Counted from the stretch's first letter, positions 35,617 through 45,632 are shown. The stretch is 64,000 bases of DNA from Tolumonas sp008015085 (GCA_029265125.1 JAJUJX010000001.1:1-64000), one strand, 5' to 3'. Program-made: numbers and translations. The notes: generated by a model from the sequence alone, not told the origin.

Positions 35617-36800
35617 GCTTTACTCCTTATGATCAGGGTACCGCTGGTCTGTCCGCCCTGATTCTGCATGTTGGTCATCTCAGCTGTGAAAACTGAAGCA
35701 AGTTGTGTCCGGAGTTGATCAAGCACACTGAAATTTTTTGCTGTCACCTGCAGACGGAATTCCTGTTTTTCAGCATCAAATCGTAACTGCTGTAATTCTA
35801 CCCCGGCACTTTGGGGTAATTGCGGTGCCAGTTGTGCCAGCTGCTCCAGAAAACTGTTTTCCTGCGGCGCTGACTGTAATGCCTGCAGATGTTGTTTTAA
35901 CTGGGCGCGGGGATTAACCACCCGCTTTTCGGCCGGAAACAGGGTCCGGTACAGTGACGTCATTTGTTGTTGTAATTGTTGTTGTTGCTGTTGCAACCGG
36001 TAATATTCTACGGTCTGTCCGGTGAGAAATAACCCAAGGCAGAGCCCGGCCAGGATGACAGGCAGACGCCATTGCTGCCACTGCTGTTTCCACTGTGATA
36101 CTTTCCGGAATTCCCCTTGCAGCAGATCTACCCGTTGCGCCGGCAGCTGTTCGGCCAGCAATTGCAGTGGCAACTCACACAAGGATACCGCCCAGCTGGC
36201 TGTCAGCTCTGGCGGTGGGGGGGTGTAACTGTGCAGCACTGGCAACGCGGGGCAACTGTTCATCCAGACGCTGAGCCATGAGTTATCTACCACGCTGCCC
36301 TGCCATGCAGACTGACGGATCAGCCACTGTTCACCCAGCTGCAGCATTGACCACTGATCGGCATCAGGGAGTGGTAACACCAGTACATCCGGTAACAGCT
36401 GCTGTGCGTTCAGGCCGGCATCCTGCAGCCACGACAACCACTGCTGCATCTGTTTATGTTCTACGGCGGCAATCTGTACCTGAGTGTTCTGATGCGACAG
36501 TATCGTGATATGTAATTGCTCTGCATCGCTGGCAATCTCATCTTCCAGCATGAACGGCAGTGCTTTGCTTGTCTGTGCATTCAGACGACCGGGTAGAGTG
36601 AGCTCGCGGAAAATCACATCGCAGCCGGGTACCAGTACGATGACCGGGCGGTTGCCGGCCCGAGCGGTCAGTTCAGACAGATATGCTGCACTAGGCAGTT
36701 CGCCGCTGGCGATCACTTCTTGCTGTGAACCAGACCAAACCAGCCAGTGTATAATATCCTGATGCCGGGAACCCAGTCGTATCAGTAAAAACTCGTTCAC
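35613..36800 (-). CDS. gspL: Type II secretion system protein GspL
   Basis: The 395-residue protein has an actin-like cytoplasmic domain (about 1-235) that recruits the ATPase GspE, one membrane helix (about 243-263), a Gln-rich coiled segment and a periplasmic ferredoxin-like domain that pairs with GspM. Opening residues LLIRLGSRHQDIIHWLVWSGSQQEV fit the family. It overlaps gspK and gspM by 4 nt each, indicating coupled translation. Confidence 0.92.
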   Translation of the reverse strand: MNEFLLIRLGSRHQDIIHWLVWSGSQQEVIASGELPSAAYLSELTARAGNRPVIVLVPGCDVIFRELTLPGRLNAQTSKALPFMLEDEIASDAEQLHITILSHQNTQVQIAAVEHKQMQQWLSWLQDAGLNAQQLLPDVLVLPLPDADQWSMLQLGEQWLIRQSAWQGSVVDNSWLSVWMNSCPALPVLHSYTPPPPELTASWAVSLCELPLQLLAEQLPAQRVDLLQGEFRKVSQWKQQWQQWRLPVILAGLCLGLFLTGQTVEYYRLQQQQQQLQQQMTSLYRTLFPAEKRVVNPRAQLKQHLQALQSAPQENSFLEQLAQLAPQLPQSAGVELQQLRFDAEKQEFRLQVTAKNFSVLDQLRTQLASVFTAEMTNMQNQGGQTSGTLIIRSKA

Positions 36801-37786
36801 TCTATTCCTCCCAGATGACGACGAATAACGGTCACCTGATTATTGTTCTGCCGCTGAAATAAGCTGATAAGACGGGTTGGGTAACTATCAGTTTCGGCCT
36901 GCATTGTAGCCAGAAAGTAGACGCTTTTTATTGTCAGTGCCGATTGTACCTTATTGCCGGCGGCGGCGGTGTTACTCAGTGCATTGAGCTCAAGAAATTC
37001 AGCCACGCTGTCCCAGCCTTCGCGCGGACGTTGCTCCAGTATACTGCGTGCTTCTTCTGTGCTCAGCGTATTCAGAAACAGGGCAGCCAGAAGAGGAGCC
37101 TGATGTGGGCGCAGAGTGTTTACATTGATCTGCAATGTTTTCTCCGGAAGTACACAAACGTAGGGCTGCAAACGGCGATACAACGAGGCATCTACCCCTT
37201 TTATGGCTCGTAATTCACTGACATCCTGCATCAGGTTGTTGGCTGGAAGGTAAGAGGGTTGCAGGGCTTCATATTCACTGTCTTCTGCGCCGGCTGAACG
37301 GGCGGTAGTGTTGCTGTCCAGCCAGTCCTGTAACGCCGCAGTAATTTGCTGGGCGCGATATTCGTCTATTTCCAGAGCTATCAGCAGATCCTGAAAAACC
37401 TGTGCTCGGTAACTGGTTGTGGTGGAGGCACTGGTGTCCTCTGTACTGTCGTTAGCGTCCGCTAACGAATTCAGATTAAAGCAGGCTTGTGAGTCGCGGA
37501 TCACGCCCTGTAGTAGGGCGTTTTCAACCGGAAAAACCTGACCTTCTGTTGCCCAATATTGTGCCAGCGAATTTTTTTCCGGACTATCGTTAAAATCCTG
37601 AGTCAGAATTTTAGCGATCAAAGTCTCAGAGCCCAGCAGATACCAGTAATTCTGTTGCTGTACTTGCAGGCTATAAGTTCGTTGCCACTCCATGCGGAAG
37701 CGTTGTGTCATGCTGCTGGCCATGGTAACCATCACCGCCAGTAACAGAAGCACTACCAGTAGAGCCATACCTCGCTGCCGTTGCAT
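36797..37786 (-). CDS. gspK: Type II secretion minor pseudopilin GspK
   Basis: The 329-residue large minor pseudopilin caps the pseudopilus tip with GspI and GspJ. The prepilin sequence QRQRGMALLVVLLLLAVM cleaves after Gly6. As usual for GspK, position +5 of the mature protein is not Glu. The helical alpha-domain insert is present. The ATG overlaps the gspJ stop by 1 nt. Confidence 0.94.
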   Translation of the reverse strand: MQRQRGMALLVVLLLLAVMVTMASSMTQRFRMEWQRTYSLQVQQQNYWYLLGSETLIAKILTQDFNDSPEKNSLAQYWATEGQVFPVENALLQGVIRDSQACFNLNSLADANDSTEDTSASTTTSYRAQVFQDLLIALEIDEYRAQQITAALQDWLDSNTTARSAGAEDSEYEALQPSYLPANNLMQDVSELRAIKGVDASLYRRLQPYVCVLPEKTLQINVNTLRPHQAPLLAALFLNTLSTEEARSILEQRPREGWDSVAEFLELNALSNTAAAGNKVQSALTIKSVYFLATMQAETDSYPTRLISLFQRQNNNQVTVIRRHLGGIE

Positions 37787-38427
37787 TAGTTGCTCCCGGT
37801 GGTGGTGGCTGATGCACCTGTGGTCAGGAATAAGCGGCGGATTGCTCCGTAATCATTCAGTGTGAGGGTGATTTCTACGGCTTCCGGCAATTCGGTAGAG
37901 GTAGTCCATTGAGTCAGCCATTCCCCATTTTTGTAAAATCGCAGGCTGAAGGCAGAGACATGCGTGAGCAGTGGTGTGGCAGTTGGCGTTGTGCCTGTGA
38001 CGGCATCAGGATAGAGATAAGTGAGCCGCTCCAGTGTTTGTTGCCGCAGGCGATAGCCGACTCTCTGTAATTCTGAACGGCGCAATGCACCGCCTGGATT
38101 AAACCAACCGGCTCTGACAAACAGCGTTGACCAGTCGTCACTTTCCAGACCAAAACGCTCTGCCTGAAACACGGTTGTGCTGGTTTCTCCATTAAGTCGC
38201 ACGGGGCGGGGAGTGATTTGCGTAAAATCGCGGGTCAGCGTCGCAAAAGCACGCTGCATTTCTGACAGCCGGGCAATTTTAGCCTGAGAAACCTCATCGT
38301 TGCGCATCACTCCCTGCAATACCGTATAGGCACTGATACTCAGCATGGCAAAGATCACTAATGCCAGCAGAACTTCTAATAAGGTAAAACCATGTTGCCG
38401 GTCTGTCACACGTCTGAGATTCGGCAT
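37786..38427 (-). CDS. gspJ: Type II secretion minor pseudopilin GspJ
   Basis: The 213-residue minor pseudopilin has a prepilin motif RQHGFTLLEVLLALVIFAML, cleaved after Gly13, with Glu at +5. The C-terminal domain carries YRLRQQTLERLTYLYPDA. It joins GspI and GspK at the tip. Six nt separate it from gspI. Confidence 0.93.
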   Translation of the reverse strand: MPNLRRVTDRQHGFTLLEVLLALVIFAMLSISAYTVLQGVMRNDEVSQAKIARLSEMQRAFATLTRDFTQITPRPVRLNGETSTTVFQAERFGLESDDWSTLFVRAGWFNPGGALRRSELQRVGYRLRQQTLERLTYLYPDAVTGTTPTATPLLTHVSAFSLRFYKNGEWLTQWTTSTELPEAVEITLTLNDYGAIRRLFLTTGASATTTGSN

Positions 38428-38433
38428 AGGCGG

Positions 38434-38796
38434 CTAGTTCTTCGATACATAACTGCGCAGTGTTGCACGGGGATTAGGGGCTTTTTCTTCTGTCCGGACT
38501 TCAACATCGACGGCTCTGAATTTAGGATCGGCCGTTTCTATACCGCGCCAGCGCCAGTAGAAAGTGTGTCCGGCCATTTCAGTGGTGCCGTTGTTCCAGC
38601 TCAGATTTGGCCATGAGCCGGCGAGTCTGACTGTTACCAGCTGGTTATCCGCTACCCAGCTGGCAAAGGTTTTTTCTTCCAACGTTGCTAGTGCTACCAC
38701 CTGCTCGTTCACCGTTTTCATCAGTGTCAGACCGGCAATAGCGAAAATTGCCATGGCCACCATCACTTCCAGCAATGTCATACCACGACAATTCAA
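38434..38796 (-). CDS. gspI: Type II secretion minor pseudopilin GspI
   Basis: The 120-residue protein has the short prepilin leader MNCRG, followed by MTLLEVMVAMAIFAIAG with Glu at +5, then the typical short globular domain (WVADNQLVTVRLAG). It overlaps gspH by 4 nt. Confidence 0.93.
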   Translation of the reverse strand: MNCRGMTLLEVMVAMAIFAIAGLTLMKTVNEQVVALATLEEKTFASWVADNQLVTVRLAGSWPNLSWNNGTTEMAGHTFYWRWRGIETADPKFRAVDVEVRTEEKAPNPRATLRSYVSKN

Positions 38797-39476
38797 GACG
38801 CTCCTCCGGAACGGGTGTCTGGTAATGCGTCCAGCATGGTGATCTGGCCATTTTCCAGCCCATTGATCTGACGGAAGAGGATTCCATCACTCTCTTTTTC
38901 CTGCAAGGTCAGTGAGAACGGAGTGATTTCTCCGCTTGGCAGTAACAGAATTTGTGGCGTTTTTGCCTGTAACTGGTTTTCAGTATCAAACCACTGAGGC
39001 TGTGAACGGCCTAAGCGATTGTCTTCATCTTGCAGTTGCATTCCATCCAGAGTTAAAGCAAGAGATACTTTTTCATCGAATTCACCGGAAGTACGCAGCT
39101 TTTCGTTTTCAAATGGTTGCCAGTTCTGATGTTCCCAATCGGTTGGCGCATCCAGCGCCGGCCCGGCGGCTGGTTGTGTATTGCTCTCAGTAGTGGTTTG
39201 CGATTCATCTGGGGCTGGCGTGCTTTGCCGGATCATAAACTGATAACCATGTTCGGAAATATGCAAACCGATGGTTTGTCCCCGCTGTGTAGCCTGTTCG
39301 CTCATTGCCTGAATAGTAGCGGCCAGCTGCCGGCTTTCATCTGCCAGATCGCGGCCCATTTTCGGGCTGGGGCCGCCGGGAATAGATAAAATAACAATAC
39401 CGGCCGCACAACCAATAATGACCATTACCAGCATGATTTCAATCAGCGTGAAGCCACGCATGTTTTTACGCATCAC
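38793..39476 (-). CDS. gspH: Type II secretion minor pseudopilin GspH
   Basis: The 227-residue prepilin has RGFTLIEIMLVMVIIG with cleavage after Gly8. It is longer than most GspH proteins because of an inserted hydrophilic loop rich in Thr, Pro, Ala and Glu at about residues 80-115. It overlaps gspG and gspI by 4 nt each. Confidence 0.92.
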   Translation of the reverse strand: MMRKNMRGFTLIEIMLVMVIIGCAAGIVILSIPGGPSPKMGRDLADESRQLAATIQAMSEQATQRGQTIGLHISEHGYQFMIRQSTPAPDESQTTTESNTQPAAGPALDAPTDWEHQNWQPFENEKLRTSGEFDEKVSLALTLDGMQLQDEDNRLGRSQPQWFDTENQLQAKTPQILLLPSGEITPFSLTLQEKESDGILFRQINGLENGQITMLDALPDTRSGGAS

Positions 39477-39910
39477 TCTTTGCTATCCCGCTTATCTAAA
39501 TTCCAGTTGCCAATGTCATCGTCAGTGCCAGCTTGTCCGTCAGGTCCCATCGAAAAAACGTCAACGCTGCTATGTTCACCGGGAGAGAGTAGCTGGTATT
39601 CGTTTTGCCATGGATCTGCGGGCAGGCGTTTGATGTAACCACCGTCTTTATAATTTTTAGGCGCCGGGTCACTGTCAGGCTTGGTGATGAGTGCATTTAA
39701 GCCCTGATCGGTTGTCGGATAACGGGTGTTATCCAGCTTATACATATCCAGCGCGTTTTCTAAAGCTACAATATCACTCACGGCTTTTTGATGGTCTGCC
39801 TGATCTTTATTACCCATCAGATTGGGTACAACCAGACTGGCCAGAATACCCAGAATCACGATCACTACCATGATTTCCAGCAGTGTAAAACCGCGTTGCT
39901 TTTGTTGCAT
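39473..39910 (-). CDS. gspG: Type II secretion major pseudopilin GspG
   Basis: The 145-residue major pseudopilin builds the pseudopilus shaft. MQQKQRGFTLLEIMVVIVILG cleaves after Gly7; the conserved ALDMYKLDNTRYPTTDQGL and calcium-loop PDGQAGTDDDIGNW are visible. I chose ATG at 39910, which has GGGAG upstream; an open extension to 39943 overlaps gspF and would lengthen the leader abnormally. Confidence 0.96.
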   Translation of the reverse strand: MQQKQRGFTLLEIMVVIVILGILASLVVPNLMGNKDQADHQKAVSDIVALENALDMYKLDNTRYPTTDQGLNALITKPDSDPAPKNYKDGGYIKRLPADPWQNEYQLLSPGEHSSVDVFSMGPDGQAGTDDDIGNWNLDKRDSKE

Positions 39911-39932
39911 GAGAACTCCCGTTAAATAAAGG

Positions 39933-41153
39933 TTACTGACCAATCATGTTATTCAATTGCAGGATTGGCTGTAAAATGGCTAACACAATAAAGAGCACAA
40001 CGACGGCCATGCTCACAACTAAAGCCGGCTCAAAGATACTCAGGGCAATATTGACCTGACTTTCAAATTCGCGATCCTGATTGTCGGCGGCCCGTTCCAG
40101 CATACTGTCGAGCTCGCCACTACGTTCGCCGGATGCGATCATATGCAGCATCATGGGCGGAAACAACTTGGTTTGTTCCAGCGCAGCCCGTAGGCTGCTG
40201 CCTTCGCGTACCCGTTCAGAAGCTGCTTGCAGGCGGATTTTGGCTTCGTGGTTACTCAGCACTTCACCACTGATACTCATTCCTTCCAGTAAGGGTACTG
40301 CGCTGCTATTGAGGATACTGAGCGTTCTGGCAAAGCGGGCGGTATTCAGACCCCGGCTGACACGACCTATGACTGGCATGCGTAACAGCATTGCATGATA
40401 ACGGCGCTGATTCTCTGGTTTAGCCAGCCATTGTCGCCATATCACCAGTAATAATGCGATGAGCAAAACAGCCCAAAGCCCGTAATCTCTGACGATATCG
40501 CTGGCTCCCATCAGGAAACGGGTGCTGAACGGTAGCTCCTGTTTCATATGAACAAACTGTTCAACCACTTTAGGTACTACTGTTGCCAGCAGGATGGCAA
40601 TGACACTGATGGCGACCAGTGTCAGGATGACTGGATAAATCATCGCTTGCAGTAATTTAGTTTTCATTTGCTGACGCTGTTCGGTGTAATCAGCCAGCCG
40701 GTTCAGCACCGTATCCAGATGACCGGATTTCTCACCGGCTGCAACCATCGCCCGGTAAAGCTGATCAAAGACATACGGAAAAGCGGACATGCCATCAGCT
40801 AGCGAATGGCCCTCCAGCACTTTAGAACGCACGGCGGCAATCAGTGTGCTGATTTTTGCTTTTTCGGTTTGTTGGGCGACTGCTTTGAGCGCTTCTTCTA
40901 CCGGTAAGGCGGCTGCAACTAAGGTTGCCAGCTGGCGCGTTAATAATGCCAACTCGGCGGTACTGACCCTTGGTTGTAACCAGCTTTTGCGTTGAGTCTG
41001 TTGTTTGACCTTTTCGCTGGCTTCGGTCAGCTCAACCGGGGTTAGGCCTTGTTCTCGTAATAGTTGCCGGGCCTGACGAGGCGAATCTGCTTCAATCATG
41101 CCCTCTTTACGGCGGCCATTGGCATCCAGCGCCTGATATGCGAATGCGGCCAT
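39933..41153 (-). CDS. gspF: Type II secretion inner membrane platform protein GspF
   Basis: The 406-residue protein has two GspF/PilC cytoplasmic helical domains (about 68-190 and 270-390) and three membrane helices, the last near the C-terminus (ALVVSMAVVVLFIVLAILQPI). The N-terminal AFAYQALDANGRRKEGMIEAD is typical. It transmits motion from GspE to the pseudopilus. It overlaps gspE by 1 nt. Confidence 0.96.
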   Translation of the reverse strand: MAAFAYQALDANGRRKEGMIEADSPRQARQLLREQGLTPVELTEASEKVKQQTQRKSWLQPRVSTAELALLTRQLATLVAAALPVEEALKAVAQQTEKAKISTLIAAVRSKVLEGHSLADGMSAFPYVFDQLYRAMVAAGEKSGHLDTVLNRLADYTEQRQQMKTKLLQAMIYPVILTLVAISVIAILLATVVPKVVEQFVHMKQELPFSTRFLMGASDIVRDYGLWAVLLIALLLVIWRQWLAKPENQRRYHAMLLRMPVIGRVSRGLNTARFARTLSILNSSAVPLLEGMSISGEVLSNHEAKIRLQAASERVREGSSLRAALEQTKLFPPMMLHMIASGERSGELDSMLERAADNQDREFESQVNIALSIFEPALVVSMAVVVLFIVLAILQPILQLNNMIGQ

Positions 41154-42655
41154 TAATCCTCCCGGGTCACACGCAGTACTTCTTCCAGCGTGGTCTTGCC
41201 ATTGAGTACTTTTTGCAATCCGTCAGCCCGGATGCTTGGCGTATGAGCACGGATCAGCCGTTCAATAGCCTGTTCACCGCTACCAGCATGAATGGCTTCT
41301 CGTACGGTTTCATCTACAAGCAGAAGTTCATGAATACCGGTACGGCCTTTATAACCGGTGAAATTACAGGCTTCACAGCCTTTCGCTTTGAACAACTGTT
41401 TGACACCTACAGGTAGATCGTAATGCCTGCGTTCTTCTTCACTGACGGAATAAGGTTGTTTACAGGCCGGGCAAAGTGTTCTTATCAGGCGCTGTGCCAG
41501 AACTGCCAACAGGGAAGTAGAAAGCAGGAAAGGCTCGATCCCCATATCCCGCAGACGGGTTACCGCACCGATGGCGGTGTTGGTATGCAAAGTAGATAAT
41601 ACCAGATGACCGGTCAGCGAAGCCTGCACGGCAATTTGTGCTGTTTCCAGATCGCGGATCTCCCCGACCATCACGACATCCGGATCCTGACGCAAAATCG
41701 CACGCAGACCGCGGGCAAATGTCATATCTACTTTAGGGTTGACCTGAGTCTGCCCAACACCTTCCAGGTCGTATTCAATAGGATCTTCAACGGTCAGGAT
41801 ATTGCGGTCCTTGGTGTTGATTTCGGAAAGGGCGGCATACAGCGTGGTGGATTTCCCCGATCCTGTCGGGCCGGTTACCAGAATGATGCCATGCGGTTTA
41901 CGGATGAGATCAGCAATGTATGCCCGGTTCTGTTCTGTCATGCCCAGCTGTTTTAATTCCAGCCGGACGGTGTTTTTATCCAGCAGTCGCAAGACGACGC
42001 GCTCACCATAACTGGATGGCATGGTCGATACGCGCACATCGACGGCGCGGCCACCGATGCGCAGACCGATACGGCCATCCTGCGGAATGCGTTTTTCGGC
42101 GATATCGAGTTTCGCCATGACCTTGATGCGCGAAACCAGCAGCGAAGCCAGTTTGCGCTGTGGCCGCAGGATCTCGCGTAGCACGCCATCAATACGAAAA
42201 CGAATGGACAGGTGCTTTTCAAACGTCTCAATATGAATATCGGAAGCTTCAGATTTGATAGCTTCACTCAGCATGGCGTTTATAAGGCGGATGATCGGTG
42301 CGTCATCGTCGGCATCAAGCAGATCTTCGTTATTTGGTAACTCTTCAGCCAGAGTGAAAAAGTCCACTTCATTGCCGATATCCTCCATCAGCTGTCTGGC
42401 TTCGGACGAATCGCGTTGATAGTTCTCGGTCAGTTGCTGCTCAAAGGTATCGGCATCCAGCCAGCCAATTTGAAACGGTTGACGCAGTACCCGGCGAATC
42501 TCCTGCAGGGTTTGTTGCGTGACGCCAGGCCGGCATAACACGATCGGCTCATTGTGCTGCCAGTGCAGCAGCACACCATGATCACGAGCAAAGGCGAAAT
42601 GCAGGCGTACCTGCGATTCAGACACAGAAGTTAGCTCTGCGGCAGCCGTCGGCAT
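41153..42655 (-). CDS. gspE: Type II secretion ATPase GspE
   Basis: The 500-residue hexameric cytoplasmic ATPase drives pseudopilus assembly. Walker A GPTGSGKS is at about 262-269; the Asp box (TVEDPIEYD), Walker B-like DPDVVMVGEIRDLETA and a tetracysteine zinc module (CPACKQ, then CEACNF) are in order. The N-terminal domain that binds GspL is present. It overlaps gspD and gspF by 1 nt. Confidence 0.97.
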   Translation of the reverse strand: MPTAAAELTSVSESQVRLHFAFARDHGVLLHWQHNEPIVLCRPGVTQQTLQEIRRVLRQPFQIGWLDADTFEQQLTENYQRDSSEARQLMEDIGNEVDFFTLAEELPNNEDLLDADDDAPIIRLINAMLSEAIKSEASDIHIETFEKHLSIRFRIDGVLREILRPQRKLASLLVSRIKVMAKLDIAEKRIPQDGRIGLRIGGRAVDVRVSTMPSSYGERVVLRLLDKNTVRLELKQLGMTEQNRAYIADLIRKPHGIILVTGPTGSGKSTTLYAALSEINTKDRNILTVEDPIEYDLEGVGQTQVNPKVDMTFARGLRAILRQDPDVVMVGEIRDLETAQIAVQASLTGHLVLSTLHTNTAIGAVTRLRDMGIEPFLLSTSLLAVLAQRLIRTLCPACKQPYSVSEEERRHYDLPVGVKQLFKAKGCEACNFTGYKGRTGIHELLLVDETVREAIHAGSGEQAIERLIRAHTPSIRADGLQKVLNGKTTLEEVLRVTRED

Positions 42656-44724
42656 TACTGAACTCCTGCCTCATGGCGTTGCTGTTCCAGCATTGCCTTG
42701 ATCTTAGGTGATAGGGTCGGGCTGGTACCGTATTCGGGTAACACAGGGCGGTCTACCGGCAGTGCCAAACGGTCATGATCTTCATCCTGTGCAATTTGTT
42801 CGGCACGGAACAGATTGTATTTACTGCTGGATACGCCGCTGTAGGTGACCGGATCACGCAAAATAGTTGGGTGAATAAAGACCATCAGATTCTGCTTGGA
42901 CTTGCTGGTACCGTTGTAGCGGAACAGATAACCGAGTACCGGAATATCGCCCAGCAGTGGCACTTTATAGACCGACTCTGAAGTGGTGTTGCTGAGTAAA
43001 CCGCCGAGCACTACAGTTTCGCCACTTTTTACCAGCACGGCATTTTTCACGGTGCGGGTGTTGAAGGTCGAACCTAGCTCGCTGCTGCTGGACGATGAAG
43101 AATCTGTCGACGTAGAGGAGGCCACACTGGAGACCTCTTGCTCAATCTCCATCAGTACAGAGTCGCCTTCATTGATTTGTGGTGTCACTTTCAGTTTGGT
43201 ACCGACGGTTTTACGCTCTACGGTGTTGTAGACACTGCCGGTCGTGCTGGACTGGCTGCCAGTGACGACAGGGACTTCCTGACCTACGTTAAAGGCGGCT
43301 TCTTTGTTATCCAGCGTTACAATGCTAGGGGTCGCCAGAATATTACTCTTGGTATTGCTGGAAAGGGCGGTGACTAATCCTGCCCAGTCACCGGAATAAA
43401 AACCGGCGGCCATGCCATTAAAGTTGCTGAGTGCAGACGTAGTATCACTGGAAAACTCGCCATCATTTTTGTATTCCAGTGCAGCATTCGCCACGGTGGT
43501 AGTCGATAAACCAGTTGCGCCGAACTGGGTACCGCCGCCATTTTTATTGGCCCACTGCACCCCGAAGTTCAGTGCGTCGCCATCCTGTATTTCGACAATA
43601 ATTGCTTCAACCAGCACCTGAGCCCGGCGAATATCGAGTTTGGCAATGATGCGTTCCAGCTCCTGCATGATGTCAGGTTGCGCTGTGATCACCAGTGCGT
43701 TTGTCTGTTCATCAGCGACAATGCTTAAATCTTTACCATTAAAAGCGGTGCTGCCTGAGCTGCCGCCGGAACCAGCTCCTGCCGAGCTGGTGCCCGATGA
43801 ACTGGCTGAGCTACCGCTGTTTTTGCCGCTTTGAATGGTTTTGCTGGTGCCACTTAAGACATCGACCAGATTTTTGGCCTGCGCGTATTTCAGGTAGAAC
43901 ACTCGGGTATTACCCTGACTTTGCTGCTCACGGTCGAGTTGGCGGATCATGGTAACAATACGTTGCCGCCCCTGAGTTTCACCGCTGATCACGACTGAGT
44001 TAGTTCGTTCATCGGCGACCACTTTGGGCGTCAGGACACTGGTCAGGTTGTTTTTTTCATTTTTGGTCAGGGCCGTGATCAGACGAACCATTTCACTGGC
44101 GGAAGCGTATTTGAGCTTAATCACATCAACATTCTCGTTTCCGACTTTATCGACCCTGCGTACGATTTCCACCAGTCGGTTGACTACTGCGGCTCGCCCG
44201 GTTAATAGCAGCACATTGGAAGGCTCGTAGTGGACAACGTTACCGCCACCGGCATTATCGTTGAGCTGACGCAGTAATGGCGCCAGTTCGCGCACAGAGA
44301 CATTCCGCACCGGTACCACGCGGGTGACCATCTCATCACCGCTGCCTGGTTTGGCATCATCAGCCACCGGAATGGCCGATGTCTTTGCATTCTGCGCTTT
44401 AACGACTTTCAGTACGCCATTGGGCATCGGAACGACCGCAAAACCGTATACATCAAGCACACTGAGGAAAAACTGATAATACTGATCTTCATTCAGCAGA
44501 TCATAACTGCGTACATTGATTGTGCCTTTTACACTCGGATCAACAATGATGGTTTTGTTGAGGTTTTTACCGACGGTGTTAATGAATTCCTCTATATTGG
44601 TGCCTTTGAAACTGGCAGAGTATTCAGCCGCGGATGCTGACGGAAGCCCGAGTTGGCTACACAAACAACCAATCACCAGGCTGCGTTTGAGAAACTGTTT
44701 CATATTATTTTTATAACTCTGCAT
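42655..44724 (-). CDS. gspD: Type II secretion outer membrane secretin GspD
   Basis: The 689-residue secretin forms the outer membrane channel. It has a signal peptide (ending SASA before AEYSA), N0-N3 domains, then the secretin barrel (VPVVTGSQSSTTG, LLGDIPVLGYLFR). A Ser/Gly-rich linker (about 300-330) sits within the N3 domain. The ATG lies 2 nt after the gspC stop; an internal Met8 start is possible. No pilotin gene is seen nearby. Confidence 0.96.
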   Translation of the reverse strand: MQSYKNNMKQFLKRSLVIGCLCSQLGLPSASAAEYSASFKGTNIEEFINTVGKNLNKTIIVDPSVKGTINVRSYDLLNEDQYYQFFLSVLDVYGFAVVPMPNGVLKVVKAQNAKTSAIPVADDAKPGSGDEMVTRVVPVRNVSVRELAPLLRQLNDNAGGGNVVHYEPSNVLLLTGRAAVVNRLVEIVRRVDKVGNENVDVIKLKYASASEMVRLITALTKNEKNNLTSVLTPKVVADERTNSVVISGETQGRQRIVTMIRQLDREQQSQGNTRVFYLKYAQAKNLVDVLSGTSKTIQSGKNSGSSASSSGTSSAGAGSGGSSGSTAFNGKDLSIVADEQTNALVITAQPDIMQELERIIAKLDIRRAQVLVEAIIVEIQDGDALNFGVQWANKNGGGTQFGATGLSTTTVANAALEYKNDGEFSSDTTSALSNFNGMAAGFYSGDWAGLVTALSSNTKSNILATPSIVTLDNKEAAFNVGQEVPVVTGSQSSTTGSVYNTVERKTVGTKLKVTPQINEGDSVLMEIEQEVSSVASSTSTDSSSSSSSELGSTFNTRTVKNAVLVKSGETVVLGGLLSNTTSESVYKVPLLGDIPVLGYLFRYNGTSKSKQNLMVFIHPTILRDPVTYSGVSSSKYNLFRAEQIAQDEDHDRLALPVDRPVLPEYGTSPTLSPKIKAMLEQQRHEAGVQ

Positions 44725-44726
44725 GC

Positions 44727-45578
44727 TTATGGTTGTTCCAGATTTATGTAGATGTCCTGTTCGACGCCGTTGCGCTCTACCGTCACGTTCATTTCGGTTT
44801 GTCGGGTCAGCTGCTGCATGGCTTGTGCGGCATCAGCGTTATTACGCAGATCCAGTCCATTGATGCTGATGGCCAGATCATCAGGCTGTAAGCCGGATTG
44901 GGCAAAAAAAGCCGGATTACGTCCCGGATTTAACCGATAACCTTTGAGCTGATTATTTTCCCGGACTGGTGAAATGTTGATGTAATCCATTAAGCGACCG
45001 GGATTTTTCAGAATTTGCTGGCGTACTCCAGCGATAGCATTGTTTGCCGGCACATTGGCCGTGGGCGTAGCGGTAGTCGCATCATCATCGAGTAACAAGG
45101 CTTCTTCCTGAGCCTGGCGGCTGATGATCACCCGATCAGGCAGGATACTGGTAATACGGGCATCAGTTCCTTGGATGACATCACCCGTTACATAGCTTTG
45201 TTGCTGACCGTTACGGGCAATAATGGCGATAGAACGACTGGGAACACTGCTGGCCATGATGCCGGTAAGCTGAGCATTTAGCCGGCTTCGGGGGGCGGAT
45301 GTTTGTGCTGTTGATTCCGGTTTGGCGGCTGTGCCGAATAATGCCGCGTTGTTGATGATTGTCAGCCGCTGACTGTCAGGCCGATTGCCAGCGCCAGGCA
45401 TGGTATTATGCAAACGGGGTGTTACAGGCCGAGCATCTGGTGTAGCAGAAAACAATTGCCAGGTCAGGATGGCCAGTAGATAACTGCAGCCGAGCAGCAA
45501 TAACACTGTCACAAGCTTTCGCAGGGTATGGAGCGAAGCATCGCTGAGCAGCCAGTTTCTGATGGTAATGACCTGCAT
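44727..45578 (-). CDS. gspC: Type II secretion protein GspC
   Basis: The 283-residue protein has one membrane helix (about 21-43), an HR domain that binds the secretin (about 70-155: LTIINNAALFG, LTGIMASSVPSRSIAIIARNG) and a C-terminal PDZ domain (about 180-283: FFAQSGLQPDDLAISINGLDL). It is the first gene of the gsp operon. Two nested inverted repeats lie 30-55 nt upstream. Confidence 0.95.
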   Translation of the reverse strand: MQVITIRNWLLSDASLHTLRKLVTVLLLLGCSYLLAILTWQLFSATPDARPVTPRLHNTMPGAGNRPDSQRLTIINNAALFGTAAKPESTAQTSAPRSRLNAQLTGIMASSVPSRSIAIIARNGQQQSYVTGDVIQGTDARITSILPDRVIISRQAQEEALLLDDDATTATPTANVPANNAIAGVRQQILKNPGRLMDYINISPVRENNQLKGYRLNPGRNPAFFAQSGLQPDDLAISINGLDLRNNADAAQAMQQLTRQTEMNVTVERNGVEQDIYINLEQP

Positions 45579-45608
45579 TCTTATTCTCTTATTCCCGTGC
45601 TTAGGGGG

Positions 45609-45632
45609 TCACATTTTGCTATGTGATATCAC
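45609..45632. promoter_or_regulatory. Nested inverted repeats upstream of gspC
   Basis: TCACAT (45609-45614) and ATGTGA (45621-45626) form a 6-bp inverted repeat with a 6-nt spacer. It shares bases with the palindrome GTGATATCAC (45623-45632). The site lies 31-54 nt before gspC and could be an operator. It does not match the CRP half-site order. Confidence 0.35.

Noticed and set aside
45609..45632. CRP binding site before gspC
   Set aside because: The half-sites are in the reverse order (TCACA then TGTGA), and the overlapping palindrome lacks the 6-nt spacer of a CRP site.
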